From Candidatus Limnocylindrales bacterium (lineage in GTDB: Bacteria > Moduliflexota > Moduliflexia > Moduliflexales > JAUQPW01), in NCBI GenBank assembly GCA_035559535.1, contig DATMBG010000043.1, forward strand, positions 1 to 64,000: a stretch of 64,000 nt of DNA, in the 5' to 3' direction. The notes under the pieces are model-generated. The model was not told the origin of the DNA. It was given only the letters and a program-made list of their open reading frames with translations, and did no database searches. A program made the translations under genes and the position numbers. Below, piece after piece: positions 27,381 through 36,105 of the stretch (position 1 is the first letter of the stretch; each line of letters begins with the position of its first letter).

Positions 27381-28212
27381 CCGATCAACGCAGGGGTGTA
27401 AGGGTATAGAGATACGGAAACCAGGTAACAATGTTGCTACCTCCCCTTCTCTAGGCCCTTGCATCGAGATTAATTTGAATTTATTATTAGTTGGCCTTGG
27501 TGGAAATGGCTGGGCGCTGATGCGAAAATTAATGTCCTGGGAAAATATTGAGGTGGCCGTCATAGAACCCGATCAAATAGAATCCTCTAATCTCCCCAGG
27601 CTGATAGGCGCTACAGACCAACATGTGGGGTTTTATAAAACAGAAGCTTTCGAAGCCATATTCGGATATCGATTTCTGAAAAAAATTCAAAGTAAAGTCC
27701 AGGATTGCACGGAGAATTTTCAAGATTATGAGGTTATCGTTGCCTGTGTCGATAATAATGAAACCCGGCAATATCTGGCTATGGCTGGTCTTTACTTTAA
27801 GGTGCCCCTCTTTGACCTGGGGGCCGGAATCGTCATTCGAAATGGACAGGTCATCTTCAAGGGAGGCCAGATACGAATCCAACTCCCCGGAGAAGAATGC
27901 CTTTTCTGTATGGGGTTACCCTTACCCGTTTCCGACAGGAAAAAGGCTTTACGTCGAGCAGCCGGTTACCTGGATACCGGGGATCCCCAAGAAGAAATCC
28001 ACCGGAATCGAGGAGAGGAAATTTTAGCTATCAACGAAGCTCTGGTTGCACTGGCTCTGCCGGAGATCTTAACTTATCTGGATAAGGGTACGGTAACCAG
28101 CAAATATATTCGATTAAACTTGATCCAGAACCAGCAGGAGTTTATTCAAACAACGATCGTGCCCAATTGTATTTGTCAGGTCGAGAAACAGAACAAGGTG
28201 TATATCTCATAG
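27376..28212 (+). CDS. ThiF/E1-like adenylyltransferase
   Basis: A 278-residue E1-like enzyme that would adenylate the C-terminal Gly of the ubiquitin-like protein. The ATP site is LLLVGLGGNGWALM near residue 36, followed by the acidic loop EPDQIESSNLPR, and CVDNNETR near residue 118. Zinc-type cysteine pairs are CLFC near residue 176 and CIC near residue 268. I see no other well-placed Cys for a thioester, so charging of an E2 is uncertain. The start is doubtful: GTG at 27376 lies inside the right end of the MITE; TTG at 27475 is the next option. Confidence 0.8.
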   Translation: MYRSTQGCKGIEIRKPGNNVATSPSLGPCIEINLNLLLVGLGGNGWALMRKLMSWENIEVAVIEPDQIESSNLPRLIGATDQHVGFYKTEAFEAIFGYRFLKKIQSKVQDCTENFQDYEVIVACVDNNETRQYLAMAGLYFKVPLFDLGAGIVIRNGQVIFKGGQIRIQLPGEECLFCMGLPLPVSDRKKALRRAAGYLDTGDPQEEIHRNRGEEILAINEALVALALPEILTYLDKGTVTSKYIRLNLIQNQQEFIQTTIVPNCICQVEKQNKVYIS

Positions 28213-28213
28213 A

Positions 28214-28290
28214 AGTTAAAAGTCGGAAAATCAGAAACCGGGAGCCAGAAGTCAGAAGTTAAAAGCTTTTCCTTCCGACTCCGGACTCCT
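28214..28290. repeat. Heptamer-word hairpin repeat (aagtcag type)
   Basis: Words agtcgga, aaatcag, gagccag, aagtcag face ccttccgactccggactcc, a period-7 hairpin between the E1 gene and glyQ. It may separate the cassette from glyQ transcription. Confidence 0.7.
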
Positions 28291-28297
28291 CTTCAGG

Positions 28298-29188
28298 ATG
28301 ACTTTTCAAGAGGTTATTCTAACACTCGAGCGATTCTGGGCTAATAAAGGGTGTATCCTCCTACAACCCTACGATATGGAAGTAGGAGCAGGAACCTGTC
28401 ATCCGGCCACCCTGCTTCGATGCCTCGGTCCAGAACCCTGGAATGTGGCCTATGTACAACCGTCTCGTAGACCCACGGACGGTCGTTATGGGGAGAATCC
28501 CAATCGCCTCCAACACTATTACCAATATCAAGTCCTGATGAAACCCTCTCCACCTAATCTCCAGGACCTTTATTTGGAGAGTTTATTCAATCTGGGCATT
28601 GATCCCCTGGAACACGATATCCGGTTTGTGGAAGATGACTGGGAAAACCCAACCCTGGGAGCCTGGGGACTGGGTTGGGAGGTCTGGCTGGATGGGATGG
28701 AAATTACCCAGTTTACCTATTTTCAACAGGCGGGCGGCATCGATCTTTTCCCTATTTCGGGTGAAATTACCTACGGATTGGAACGTATCGCCATGTATTT
28801 ACAAAAAGTTGATAATGTATTTGACTTAATATGGACGCCGGGTATTAAATATGGAGATGTTCATCATCAAGGTGAAGTGGAGTACTCCCGATATAATTTT
28901 GAAGTCGCCGATGTGGATATGCTGTTTCGCTTGTTTGAGATGTATGAGCGGGAAGCTCTGCGAGCTCTGGACAGAAAAATAGTTCTGGCCGCTTATGATT
29001 ACTGTCTGAAATGCTCTCATACGTTCAATCTTCTGGAAGCAAGGGGAGCCATAAGTGTTACAGAACGAACCGGATTCATCGCGCGAGTTCGAAATATTAC
29101 GAAAATGTGTGCCGAAGCTTACCTCAAACAACGGGAAGAAATGGGATTTCCTTTGTGTAAGTCGAAGGAAAAGCAGGTGGTTCATTAA
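28298..29188 (+). CDS. glyQ: Glycyl-tRNA synthetase alpha subunit
   Basis: Catalytic alpha subunit of the bacterial alpha2-beta2 glycyl-tRNA synthetase. The N-terminus [30 protein letters not shown] is cut here to its key parts: [14 protein letters not shown] and [25 protein letters not shown] is class II motif 2-like, and the length of 296 residues is normal. The beta-subunit gene glyS, which normally follows directly, is absent; the next gene is a lipoprotein. glyS must be elsewhere in the genome. Confidence 0.96.
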   Translation: MTFQEVILTLERFWANKGCILLQPYDMEVGAGTCHPATLLRCLGPEPWNVAYVQPSRRPTDGRYGENPNRLQHYYQYQVLMKPSPPNLQDLYLESLFNLGIDPLEHDIRFVEDDWENPTLGAWGLGWEVWLDGMEITQFTYFQQAGGIDLFPISGEITYGLERIAMYLQKVDNVFDLIWTPGIKYGDVHHQGEVEYSRYNFEVADVDMLFRLFEMYEREALRALDRKIVLAAYDYCLKCSHTFNLLEARGAISVTERTGFIARVRNITKMCAEAYLKQREEMGFPLCKSKEKQVVH

Positions 29189-29220
29189 TCCCTTTCTCAA
29201 CCCTTTTCTCCATCCAGATT

Positions 29221-30273
29221 ATGGGAAAGACAGGTGGGTTGAGTAGCAAATTGTTCATCCTGGCCATAGTGGTTTCACTTTATGGTTGTGGAGATTTCGA
29301 GAGTAGCCCGACTGAAACCGAACCCCTAAACGGAATAGGTACCTTGAACGGCCGAATTATCACCGATGCCGGAACTCAACTCTCTCAGGCTACTTGGTTG
29401 GAGAAAATATTTGCATGGGCCTTTACCTTTATATATCCCGCCGAGGCCGGAATCAATACAAGTAACACGGTGGGAGTTCCCGGCCTCCTGGTCCTGTTGC
29501 TGGATGAAAGAAATAATGAAATAAGTACCACGGTTACCGGGCAAAACGGTGAATTCGTTTTTATGGGTATCCCCTTTGGAGATTTCATCGTAAGGGTCAT
29601 GCAGGCCTCTAAAAATATCGACTTCCAGTTCGGAGTTAATATAACTCCTAACAAACCAGATCATTCCATCCTTTGTAAAATCGAAAAAATAAACGGAGAG
29701 AAAAACGTGATTGGAGAGGTTAACGGGGTCCCGGTTACCATCCATAATAACCTTACAGGGTCCCCCTTTTCGCTTCCTATTCCGGCTCCGGCTGTTGCTA
29801 CGCCCACACCAACTCCTCAAATGGTTCTATCCAATCCTTCAACTTCAGTCCGACTGGAACCCACTCCAACCCCTTATCGTTCCGAGTCAGTTCCCACACC
29901 GACTCCCTATCCGGCCACACCAAGCCCTATACCAACCTCCACGCCGACCCCAACACCGTCTCTCTCCACGCCGACCCCAACCCCTACCCCAACTTCCAAT
30001 GCAACTTCCACACCGACTCCCTATCTGGCTGCACCAAGCCCTACACCAACCTCCACACCTACCCCAACACCGTCTCTCTCCACACCGACCCCAACTTCCA
30101 ATTTAACTCCTACGCCGACCCCGACCCCTTCGGCAACTCCAACGCCTGATGTGACGCCCACGTCTACCCCGACCCCTTCGGCAACCCTAATGCCTAAAGT
30201 AACTCCCACCCCTACCTCGACCGTGGTTCCGCCCTTAAAGCGAATATTAACCGGAAATCAACAGAATAAATAA
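29221..30273 (+). CDS. Lipoprotein with carboxypeptidase-regulatory-like domain and Thr/Pro repeat tail
   Basis: A 350-residue protein. The signal [15 protein letters not shown] has a lipobox-like LYGC. Residues 38-165 look like a carboxypeptidase-regulatory or SdrD-type beta domain ([35 protein letters not shown]). From about residue 190 to 340 it is a low-complexity tail of repeated TPTPT and PTPTPS units, likely an extended wall- or outer-membrane-spanning linker and possibly O-glycosylated. The DNA of this tail is an imperfect tandem repeat prone to slippage. Function unknown. Confidence 0.75.
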   Translation: MGKTGGLSSKLFILAIVVSLYGCGDFESSPTETEPLNGIGTLNGRIITDAGTQLSQATWLEKIFAWAFTFIYPAEAGINTSNTVGVPGLLVLLLDERNNEISTTVTGQNGEFVFMGIPFGDFIVRVMQASKNIDFQFGVNITPNKPDHSILCKIEKINGEKNVIGEVNGVPVTIHNNLTGSPFSLPIPAPAVATPTPTPQMVLSNPSTSVRLEPTPTPYRSESVPTPTPYPATPSPIPTSTPTPTPSLSTPTPTPTPTSNATSTPTPYLAAPSPTPTSTPTPTPSLSTPTPTSNLTPTPTPTPSATPTPDVTPTSTPTPSATLMPKVTPTPTSTVVPPLKRILTGNQQNK

Positions 30274-30381
30274 AAAGAAAAAGCTCCAAGTACCGAGGTT
30301 GCCAAAGATTATCCACAAAGGTGTGGATAGAAGGTGTGGAAAAGAATGAGTATTTCCTTAAGAAATAGTAAGAAGAAATCA

Positions 30382-30410
30382 TTGACAATAAAATTTATGT
30401 CAATTTATCT
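30382..30410 (+). promoter_or_regulatory. Probable sigma-70 promoter
   Basis: TTGACA (30382-30387), 17-base spacer, TTATCT (30405-30410), about 30 bases before the BrkB-family gene. Confidence 0.45.
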
Positions 30411-30439
30411 TAAAATAAGAGATTTAGAAAGATTAAGTT

Positions 30440-31345
30440 ATGTGGAAAAATCTAAGTCTTTTATCCGGGTTGAAGGCATATCTTCAACAATGTTGTCATA
30501 GGGAAGTTTCTCGTCTGATACGGATCTTTCGGATGTTTAAAGAAGATGATTGTCTGCTTTGGTCTTCTTCCATTTCCTTTTTCACCCTGTTTGCAATGCT
30601 TCCCTTAACAGTTCTGGCGTTTTCCCTTCTAAAGACTTTTGGGTTCTTTACGGCGTATCGGGAAGCCATTCTCAGTTTCCTTTTCAAGAATTTTTTCATT
30701 CAAAACGAACCTCGAGTTCAGGAGTATTTCACCCTGTATTTTGAAAAAGGGTACGAGGTAAACTTTCTTGGATTGATCTCGTTTATTATTACTTCGTTAT
30801 TTTGGCTAAGCTCTATTGAACACGCCCTTAACAACGTTTGGAAGGTGAAAGAGAATCGACCTTTTTTCCAGAGATTTCCGGCCTACTGGACTACCATTAC
30901 CCTGGCTCCGGTCCTGTTTGGAATCTCCTTTTATTTGTCGGCTAATATTAACAAATATTTTCATCTCTCTGAATCTTATGTGAGATATCTGTATGAGTAC
31001 ACATTGCCTGTTTTTTTATCCTGGTTCATTTTTTTTCTCATTTACAAACTTCTGCCCCGGCATTCGGTTTCAACCCGACCTGCCATCCTCGGCAGCCTGA
31101 TAGCAGCGATTCTATGGGAACTGGCCAAGCGGGCTTTTTATTACTATACCCATAATCTGGCGAACTACGAAAAATTATATGGTCTCTTAGGGGCCATTTT
31201 CTCTTTTCTCCTATGGACCGAAGTGACCTGGATTATTTTGCTTTTTTGTGCGGAGATTATATACGATTTAGAATACGGAGAAGATTATCAGACAAAGCTT
31301 GAGATCGAGGAAAACTCTCAGCTCATAAAAACTACAAAAGTATAG
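30440..31345 (+). CDS. YihY/BrkB-family inner-membrane protein
   Basis: A 301-residue polytopic protein of the YihY/BrkB family (often mis-called ribonuclease BN). Six hydrophobic segments can be counted, starting with SFFTLFAMLPLTVLAFSLL near residue 50. Family motifs include WLSSIEHALNNVW near residue 130 and LPRHSVSTRPAILGSLIAAI near residue 210. The function of the family is not established; a transport or envelope role is usual speculation. It has its own likely promoter. Confidence 0.9.
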   Translation: MWKNLSLLSGLKAYLQQCCHREVSRLIRIFRMFKEDDCLLWSSSISFFTLFAMLPLTVLAFSLLKTFGFFTAYREAILSFLFKNFFIQNEPRVQEYFTLYFEKGYEVNFLGLISFIITSLFWLSSIEHALNNVWKVKENRPFFQRFPAYWTTITLAPVLFGISFYLSANINKYFHLSESYVRYLYEYTLPVFLSWFIFFLIYKLLPRHSVSTRPAILGSLIAAILWELAKRAFYYYTHNLANYEKLYGLLGAIFSFLLWTEVTWIILLFCAEIIYDLEYGEDYQTKLEIEENSQLIKTTKV

Positions 31346-31462
31346 TGAGTTTATCTTGACGTTTCCTTTAAATCATGTAAATCATGTCAGCTATAGGAGA
31401 CAGGGAAGGTATAAGATAAAGAGGGAGAAACTATTTCACTTTAAGGTAAAGGAGAGGAGGTT

Positions 31463-32680
31463 ATGATTCTTAAAAAGTTATTTTTAGGAATTATTTTCAT
31501 ACTTTCAGGTCTTATCGGGGTATTGGCTTATAGTGCCGGGAAATACGACCCCGGTGCCAGCGATACTGAGATTAAAATCGGTAATACCAATCCATATAGT
31601 GGGTCTGCTTCGGCCTATGGCACAATCGGCAGGTCTATTGCGGCTTATTTCAAAAAAATTAATGAAGAGGGCGGGGTCAACGGTCGCAAGATCACCTTCA
31701 TCAGTTATGATGATGGATATAGTCCGCCCAAGACGGTGGAGCAGGTACGGCGGTTGGTGGAACAGGATCAGGTATTGTTTTTGTTTCAAACGCTGGGGAC
31801 TCCAACAAATACGGCAATTTGGAAATACCTGAACCAGAAGAAGATACCGCAGCTCTTTGTAGCCACCGGAGCTACCAAGTGGGGAGATCCCGAAGGGCAT
31901 CCCTGGACGATGGGTTGGCAGCCCAATTATCAAACCGAGGCAAAGATCTATGCCCGTTATATTTTAGAGAATTTGCCCAATGCCAGGATTGGAATCCTAT
32001 ACCAAAACGACGATTACGGGAAGGATTATGTAAAAGGGTTTAAGGACGGGCTTGGCGAGAGGGCCGGGGAGATGATCGTCTCAGAGCAAACCTATGAGGT
32101 GACGGAACCTACTGTAGATTCCCAGATTGTGAATCTGAAAAACAGTGGAGCCGATGTTTTATTCAATGTAACCACACCCAAATTTGCTGCCCAGGCGATC
32201 CGGAAGGTGGCGGATATAGGTTGGAAGCCGGTCCACTTCCTGAACAACGTATCGAACTCTGTAGGATCTGTGCTTCAACCGGCCGGTCTCGAAGCCTCTA
32301 AGGATATCATTTCCTCTTTCTATTTGAAGGATCCAGACGACCCTCAATGGGCGGACGATCCGGGTCGAAAAGAGTGGCTGACATGGATGGAGAAGTACTA
32401 TCCCGAGGGAAATATCCATGATTTATTTAATGTCTACGGCTACACGGTAGCCCAGGCCCTCATTCAGGTATTAAAACAGGCTGGAGATGACCTGACGCGG
32501 GAGAACATCATGCGCCAGGCTGCAAATATCAAGGATCTGGAGTTGCCGATGCTCTTACCCGGAATCAAGATCAATACCAGTCCCGCAGATTTTTATCCCA
32601 TAGAACAGCTACAACTGGGTAAGTTTAACGGAGAGAGATGGGTTCTGTTCGGCGAGGTTATTGACGCCAGCAAGAAATAA
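31463..32680 (+). CDS. Branched-chain amino-acid-type ABC transporter substrate-binding protein
   Basis: A 405-residue periplasmic binding protein of the LivK/Peripla_BP_6 type. The signal peptide is residues 1-23 (LFLGIIFILSGLIGVLAYS). Ligand-site segments are IKIGNTNPYSGSASAYG near residue 40 and LFQTLGTPTNTAIWKYL near residue 107, then YQNDDYGKDYVKGFKDGL near residue 180. No permease or ATPase genes follow, so the transporter is completed from elsewhere. A strong GGAGAGGAGG site precedes the ATG. Substrate cannot be told; relatives bind amino acids, amides or aromatic acids. Confidence 0.9.
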   Translation: MILKKLFLGIIFILSGLIGVLAYSAGKYDPGASDTEIKIGNTNPYSGSASAYGTIGRSIAAYFKKINEEGGVNGRKITFISYDDGYSPPKTVEQVRRLVEQDQVLFLFQTLGTPTNTAIWKYLNQKKIPQLFVATGATKWGDPEGHPWTMGWQPNYQTEAKIYARYILENLPNARIGILYQNDDYGKDYVKGFKDGLGERAGEMIVSEQTYEVTEPTVDSQIVNLKNSGADVLFNVTTPKFAAQAIRKVADIGWKPVHFLNNVSNSVGSVLQPAGLEASKDIISSFYLKDPDDPQWADDPGRKEWLTWMEKYYPEGNIHDLFNVYGYTVAQALIQVLKQAGDDLTRENIMRQAANIKDLELPMLLPGIKINTSPADFYPIEQLQLGKFNGERWVLFGEVIDASKK

Positions 32681-32758
32681 ATAATATCAACTCCTTCTCA
32701 AAATTGTTTACTTAGTTTTGCTTAATATTTAAGTGCCCCTTACCCCCGGCCCCCATAC

Positions 32759-32913
32759 GCGCCAGAATAGGAAGGTTAGCTCCGGCGGGGCGACCTGTTT
32801 CACAGGCCGCTCCTCTGGAGCTTGAAGAAAATTTTGAATGACTGAAACCCCCGACTTGCTCGGGGGCTACCGACAGTTTGCCCCTGACGGGACTTTTCAG
32901 CTTGACCTGACAC
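32759..32913. mobile_element. Duplicated ~155-bp structured element, copy 1
   Basis: Shares long near-identical blocks with 61434-61589: cggggcgacctgtttcacag, gccgctcctc and ggagcttgaagaaaatt, then cccccgacttg. Ends are degraded inverted repeats (gcgccag... / ...gacacc). It is inserted inside a CCC-rich repeat (ttacccccggccccc ... gagggtgggggaag), so it is a younger element nested in an older one. Confidence 0.7.
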
Positions 32914-32952
32914 CTGGAGGTTGAGGGTGGGGGAAGAGTTCCATAGAATTAA

Positions 32953-33303
32953 CTTTACAAGGGAGGGGATGGGAAGACCGATGTGGTGGTGTGGAGACCT
33001 GGGACGGGGAGCTGGTATGGGGTATGGTCTGGTGGGGGGATAGTGATTCAACCCTGGGGTTTAAGGGGAGATGAACCGGTACCTGGGGATTATGATGGAG
33101 ACCGAAGAGCGGACTGGGCGGTTTGGCGAGGGGATAAAGGGCAGTGGTACATAATTTTATCTTCTACAGGTCAGATTGTGGTGAAGTCGTTGGGGCAGGC
33201 AGGGGATCAACCGGTGCCTGGGGATTACAATGGAGATGGGATTACGGATCTGGCTGTTTGGCGTCCTGGGACTGGGACGTGGTTTATAAGTATTGACAAG
33301 TAG
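32953..33303 (+). pseudogene. C-terminal remnant of a FG-GAP/VCBS-like repeat protein
   Basis: An open frame of 117 codons without a convincing start. It contains three repeats of the type DVVVWRPGTGSW / PVPGDYDGDRRADWAVWR / PVPGDYNGDGITDLAVWRPG, a calcium-binding FG-GAP-like beta-propeller repeat (DxDxDG-like loops). The upstream part has been lost, apparently where the duplicated element and CCC repeat sit. A clear terminator follows. A short repeat protein starting at GTG 32983 is possible but less likely. Confidence 0.65.
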
Positions 33304-33334
33304 CAGGTGAGGGGGTCCTTCGGGTAGACGGCAG

Positions 33335-33371
33335 CCGCCATGGCCCCCCTCCATGGCGGGTTTTACTTTTT
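33335..33371 (+). terminator. Rho-independent terminator
   Basis: Stem CCGCCATGG / CCATGGCGG (nine pairs) with a CCCCCCT loop, followed by gttttacttttttt. It terminates plus-strand transcription of the FG-GAP remnant. Confidence 0.8.
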
Positions 33372-33465
33372 TTACTTAGTTCCTAACCCCTCCAACACCC
33401 CTTCCCTTACAGGGAAATCGGGGGGATTAGATCCAAAAAGATACCCCTGAAAGGGAGAGCTGGGG
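33372..33465. repeat. CCC-rich MITE-like repeat fragment
   Basis: Contains ttacttagttcctaacccc, ccccttcccttacaggg and aaaaagatacccctgaaag, segments shared with 32.7 kb and 13.6 kb. No gene. Confidence 0.5.
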
Positions 33466-33522
33466 AATGTTCGGTCAGAAAAAAGTGACGCCTGCAAAAT
33501 TGTGACAGTTACCAATAGTTCA

Positions 33523-34917
33523 TTAAGTCTCTGGAGTAATTATTTTTAAGGAAAGGGCCTCTGCAGCCAGGAAATTCTCGGGATTTCGTTGGGGGGTGAA
33601 AATAGCTAAAATCCCGGGTTGTTTGCCGGGAGTTAAACTCCCCAAGATTTTTTCTAATCCCAGGTACCGGGCGCCGTTTAGAGTAGCCCATTGAATTAAA
33701 AGGGCCGAGGAGAGATGGGGAAATGCATGCTGGATTGTTTTAAGCTCGTCCAGGATACTGAGCCGATCGTTACTGGCTAAACTATCGGTGCCCAGAGTAA
33801 TATTGGGATGAACGGCGGCCATTTGATCGATGGGAGGAAGCCGACCCTCAACAAAGAGGTTGCTTTTAGGACAAAGGGCTATAAAGGTGTTGGGTTGAGT
33901 AGCCAGGTGCTGAAGTTCGTCTTCCCGGATATAGATGAGGTGAACATAGAGTCGGCGGTTTTCAAATCCTAAACAACGTTCGGCATAAAAAACGGAACGG
34001 AGCCCGGGAGGTCTCCAGTTATCCAGGGAGTATCCCAGTTGTCGGAGGTAATCGGCAAAAAACCCCCTGCCTTTTTCAATCAGCATACGCTCTTCCGGGT
34101 TTTCTAATAAATGCAAAGATAGAGGGGTTCTCGTTTCCAGTGCGTAAGCAGCTACTTTCTGCAACAGAGGTTCCGAACAGGAATAAATAGCATGTCCTGT
34201 TAATCCGGTTGCAATCTGGGTTCTGAACTCTAATAAGTTTTCTTGTGGAATTATATCCCCTATCTTTGCGGGTCTTCGGGTCGATCCCTCTCCATGTTCC
34301 TGCATCTCCAGGTCTCCATTTCTCCGCATCGTCTCTCGATTCAAGAAAGCTTTTCCCTCTTCAAAGATTCGTTCGGCGGCTTGAGGATCGAACTTAATCA
34401 ATTCGAGAAGGAAGAGTCCCTGTAACCCGGATTCCCTAAAAAAAGGGAGGGAACGTCCTGTATTTCCAATATCAACCAGACCAACCACTCCTTCCTGCCG
34501 CAGCTCCTGCAAGGCTTCTTGAATTCCCTGCTCGATCCTCAAAGGATCGGCATTTCGTAATCCCATTACCTGTCGAACAAAGGAGGGTAATCCTCCACCC
34601 GGTCGAAGTCGGCCACGCAGATGGCTTAATTCCAAATGACAGTGGGTGTTTATGAATCCCGGAACCAATACCGCTTCATAACGCTGTTCCGGGACCTTGG
34701 GAAATCGTGCTCGCACTTCTCGCCAGGGTCCACAGTCCAAAATCATTCCATTCTTAGAAAGGACCACGGCCCCTTCTCGAAGAGGAGGGGTTGTGATGGG
34801 AAGTACAAGGGGGGCCGTTATCAGGGTAACCGGGGAGGAATAAGAAAAAGGGGGGAATATAGAATCCCCTCCCGTTCTCCCACTCTCCGGTCTTCTCATT
34901 TTTCTTTCGTCTTTCAT
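33523..34917 (-). CDS. Amidohydrolase, probable aminodeoxyfutalosine deaminase
   Basis: A 464-residue metal-dependent amidohydrolase. The HxH metal site is PGFINTHCHLELSHL near residue 88, later His in SLHLLENPEE and YVHLIYI, and the Asp in LGTDSLASND near residue 390. It lies at the end of the mqn gene series, so deamination of 6-amino-6-deoxyfutalosine (made by MqnE) is the likely role; this is inference from context. Residues around 193-217 (MRRNGDLEMQEHGEGSTRRP) are encoded by DNA that looks like a word-hairpin repeat (34266-34339), probably an in-frame insertion. The exact start is uncertain: M1 or M7. Confidence 0.75.
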   Translation of the reverse strand: MKDERKMRRPESGRTGGDSIFPPFSYSSPVTLITAPLVLPITTPPLREGAVVLSKNGMILDCGPWREVRARFPKVPEQRYEAVLVPGFINTHCHLELSHLRGRLRPGGGLPSFVRQVMGLRNADPLRIEQGIQEALQELRQEGVVGLVDIGNTGRSLPFFRESGLQGLFLLELIKFDPQAAERIFEEGKAFLNRETMRRNGDLEMQEHGEGSTRRPAKIGDIIPQENLLEFRTQIATGLTGHAIYSCSEPLLQKVAAYALETRTPLSLHLLENPEERMLIEKGRGFFADYLRQLGYSLDNWRPPGLRSVFYAERCLGFENRRLYVHLIYIREDELQHLATQPNTFIALCPKSNLFVEGRLPPIDQMAAVHPNITLGTDSLASNDRLSILDELKTIQHAFPHLSSALLIQWATLNGARYLGLEKILGSLTPGKQPGILAIFTPQRNPENFLAAEALSLKIITPET

Positions 34918-34979
34918 TAAAGGATTGTCTGGATTCGTTCGAGGGCTTGGTATCTTGGCGGAGTTCTTTAGGGATGGAG

Positions 34980-36041
34980 TTAGATCAATTCATATTGCAT
35001 ATTTCGCCGTCTTGGAATAAATCCGGCCATACGGATATGATACTCGGCCTGAGCAGTATCCATTTTGTAGTGGGCTCCTGCGGCTCTGACTACATTTTCT
35101 TCGATCATGATCGAACCAAAATCATTAGCTCCGTAATAGAGTCCGGCTACGGCGATTTTAACCGGCATGGTGACCCAGGAGACCTGGAGATTATCCACGT
35201 TATGGAGCATAATTCGGGAGATGGCCAATGTAGCCAGGTATTCATGTCCTGTGGTATTTCCTTCAATTCTGCGTCCTAATACCGTGTTTTTGCTTTGATA
35301 GGGCCACGGGATAAAAGCCGTAAATCCCCCTCGTTCCTCCTGTAGCTCACGGATACGGATTAAATGTTCCAGGCGATCTTCCAACGTCTCAATATGCCCA
35401 AACATCATGGTAGCCGTTGTACGGAGGCCCAATTTATGGGCTACCCGCATGACCTCCAGCCACTCTTCGGTGGTGCACTTATTTTTGGCAATTTTCCGTC
35501 GAACCCGATCCACGAGAATTTCGGCACCGCCACCTGGAATGGAATCCAGGCCTGCTGCCATCAACCGCCGGATAACCTCTTCAATGGAAAGCTTGCTGAT
35601 CTGGGTAATATGAATGATTTCCGGGGGACTCAAAGCATGGAGTTTAATGGGGTAGCGACTTTTGATCTTTCGGAAGAGATCTTCGTAATATTCAATTCCC
35701 AGATCTGGATTATGCCCTCCCTGAAGGAGGAGTTGATGCCCACCCAGTTGTAAGGTCTCTTCAATTTTTGCATACAGCTCCGCTTCTGTCAAAACATAGC
35801 CTTCCTCGTGACCAGGGGGTCGATAAAAAGCGCAGAAGTGACAATCTGCATTGCAAATATTGGTGTAGTTCACATTGCGGTCGATGATATAGGTGACGAT
35901 CTTATCCTTTTTCTTCATCATCCGCAATTCATGAGCCAGAAGCCCCAGTTCACTCAGGGGTAGTTTTTGATAAAGCTGTTTTCCCTCCTCCAGGCTAAGG
36001 GGTTGGAAAGAAAGGGCTTTATCTATTAAACGGGTTATCAT
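34980..36041 (-). CDS. mqnC: Cyclic dehypoxanthinyl futalosine synthase
   Basis: Radical SAM enzyme that cyclises dehypoxanthine futalosine in menaquinone synthesis. The cluster motif is CNADCHFCAFYR (CxxxCxxC) near residue 63, with the LLLQGGHNPDLGIEYYE segment near residue 105 and GLDSIPGGGAEI near residue 165. 353 residues is normal. It differs from MqnE at 37026-38150, which has VNGVHP in place of LLQGGHNP. Co-directional with mqnA and mqnE. Confidence 0.92.
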   Translation of the reverse strand: MITRLIDKALSFQPLSLEEGKQLYQKLPLSELGLLAHELRMMKKKDKIVTYIIDRNVNYTNICNADCHFCAFYRPPGHEEGYVLTEAELYAKIEETLQLGGHQLLLQGGHNPDLGIEYYEDLFRKIKSRYPIKLHALSPPEIIHITQISKLSIEEVIRRLMAAGLDSIPGGGAEILVDRVRRKIAKNKCTTEEWLEVMRVAHKLGLRTTATMMFGHIETLEDRLEHLIRIRELQEERGGFTAFIPWPYQSKNTVLGRRIEGNTTGHEYLATLAISRIMLHNVDNLQVSWVTMPVKIAVAGLYYGANDFGSIMIEENVVRAAGAHYKMDTAQAEYHIRMAGFIPRRRNMQYELI

Positions 36042-36060
36042 AAAGCCAGAGGTCAGACGT

Positions 36061-36089
36061 GTAGGGGCAGGTTTAAAACCTGCCTCTAC
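36061..36089. repeat. GTAGGGGC-type palindrome
   Basis: GTAGGGGCAGGTTT and AAACCTGCCTCTAC form a 29-base palindrome with one arm mismatch, between mqnC and mqnA. Confidence 0.8.
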
Positions 36090-36105
36090 TATCTGATTCC
36101 TGAAT

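Noticed and set aside
25861-28212. Sulfur-carrier or CysO/Mec-type cysteine biosynthesis cassette as the main reading
   Set aside because: The modifier ends in SG, not GG, and no cysM, sulfurtransferase or cofactor gene is adjacent. The ubiquitin-like conjugation reading fits the order better, though it is not proven.
29800-30240. Tandem DNA repeat considered as a CRISPR or minisatellite locus
   Set aside because: It encodes the Thr/Pro repeat tail of the lipoprotein in frame. No spacer pattern is present, and no CRISPR array is seen anywhere in the window.
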